From an uncultured Actinomycetes bacterium (lineage in GTDB: Bacteria > Actinomycetota > Thermoleophilia > Miltoncostaeales > Miltoncostaeaceae), in assembly GCA_937862675.1 (NCBI GenBank), contig CALMEC010000077.1, positions 1 to 6,039 of the forward strand: a stretch of DNA of 6,039 nucleotides, read 5' to 3'. Positions 5,741-6,039 of this stretch are shown here, in pieces; the stretch's first letter is position 1, and each line of letters starts with the position of its first letter. The position numbers were made by a program, and so were the translations under genes. Under the pieces are notes generated by a model. That model had not been told where the DNA came from. It saw nothing but the letters and a program-made list of their open reading frames with translations, and did not search any database.

Positions 5741-6039
5741 ATGGCAGAAGGAAACACCGGGACGATTCTCGAGATCAAGGGCGTCGTGCTGGACCTGCGC
5801 TTCCACGGCGATCTTCCGGCGATCTACAACGCGCTCGAGATCAAGCGGCCGGACGGGACCACGCTCGTCGCCGAGGTGCAGCAGCACCTGGGTGACGACC
5901 GGGTGCGCGCCGTCGCGCTCGACATCACCGACGGCCTGTCCCGGGGCAGCGAGGCCACCGACACGGGCGCCCCGATCTCGGTGCCGGTCGGCGAGAAGAC
6001 CCTCGGACGCATCTTCAACGTCCTCGGTGAGACGATCGA
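5741..6039 (+). CDS. atpD: F1Fo ATP synthase subunit beta, N-terminal part (partial, 3' end outside window)
   Basis: The frame starts at ATG 5741 after a good SD and is still open at the window end, giving 99 complete codons. It is the beta-barrel domain of the catalytic subunit: ILEIKGVVLDLRF (9-21), LPAIYNALEI (25-34), LVAEVQQHLGDDRVRAVALD (42-61), then APISVPVGEKTLGRIFNVLG (77-96). The catalytic P-loop, catalytic Glu and DELSEED region lie beyond the window. Compared with the family pattern as I remember it, three spots are unusual: V-L-D-L for V-V-D-V at 16-19, a Ser-containing SRGSEATDTG (67-76) where the usual sequence has a hydrophobic residue after the RG, and GET (96-98) in place of the nearly constant GEP. 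These look like lineage variation, since the rest is intact. Full length should be about 470 residues, followed by atpC. Confidence 0.96.
   Translation, partial: MAEGNTGTILEIKGVVLDLRFHGDLPAIYNALEIKRPDGTTLVAEVQQHLGDDRVRAVALDITDGLSRGSEATDTGAPISVPVGEKTLGRIFNVLGETI

Noticed and set aside
1..6039. A novel defence, mobile or biosynthetic system hidden in the window
   Set aside because: Apart from 181 nt upstream and short leaders, the window is filled by conserved ATP synthase genes and one aminotransferase end. No IS ends, CRISPR-type repeats, tRNA, rRNA or phage-like genes were seen.

Overview
The window holds almost all of an F1Fo ATP synthase operon, read entirely on the + strand. The DNA is GC-rich with strong G/C preference at third codon positions, mixed ATG/GTG and possible TTG starts, and tightly packed genes. 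Together with an acidic, Ala-rich tail on the alpha subunit, this suggests a high-GC bacterium, most likely an actinobacterial lineage (Actinomycetota). The b and delta subunits are separate genes, which argues against the mycobacterial type that carries a fused b-delta. The taxon is an inference and not firm.

Layout: positions 2-223 are the last 73 codons of an aminotransferase that resembles the MalY/PatB (cystathionine beta-lyase-like, PLP-dependent) family. A 181-nt gap (224-404) follows, with a hairpin, a 10-bp palindrome and a -10-like TATACT; it is the only plausible promoter region for the operon. Then come atpI-like (405-869), atpB/a (866-1828), atpE/c (1868-2113), atpF/b (2118-2681), atpH/delta (2678-3211), atpA/alpha (3244-4806), atpG/gamma (4806-5711) and the first 99 codons of atpD/beta (from 5741, cut by the window end). 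The order matches the classic bacterial atpIBEFHAGDC operon; atpC would be expected just beyond the window.

The genes form one machine. Subunit a and the c-ring make the proton path in the membrane, b and delta form the peripheral stalk, gamma the central shaft, and alpha/beta the catalytic head. Key residues are present: Arg251 in a, Glu64 in c, and the P-loop Lys175 and arginine finger Arg376 in alpha. The c-subunit ion site lacks the Gln and Ser of Na+-type rings, so proton coupling is predicted.

I found no undescribed system here. The points worth a second look are small: a Gly in place of the usual Gln in the alpha P-loop, gene spacing that follows subunit stoichiometry, a His/Glu swap with a one-residue offset in subunit a, divergent positions in the beta N-terminal domain, and the architecture of the upstream control region.
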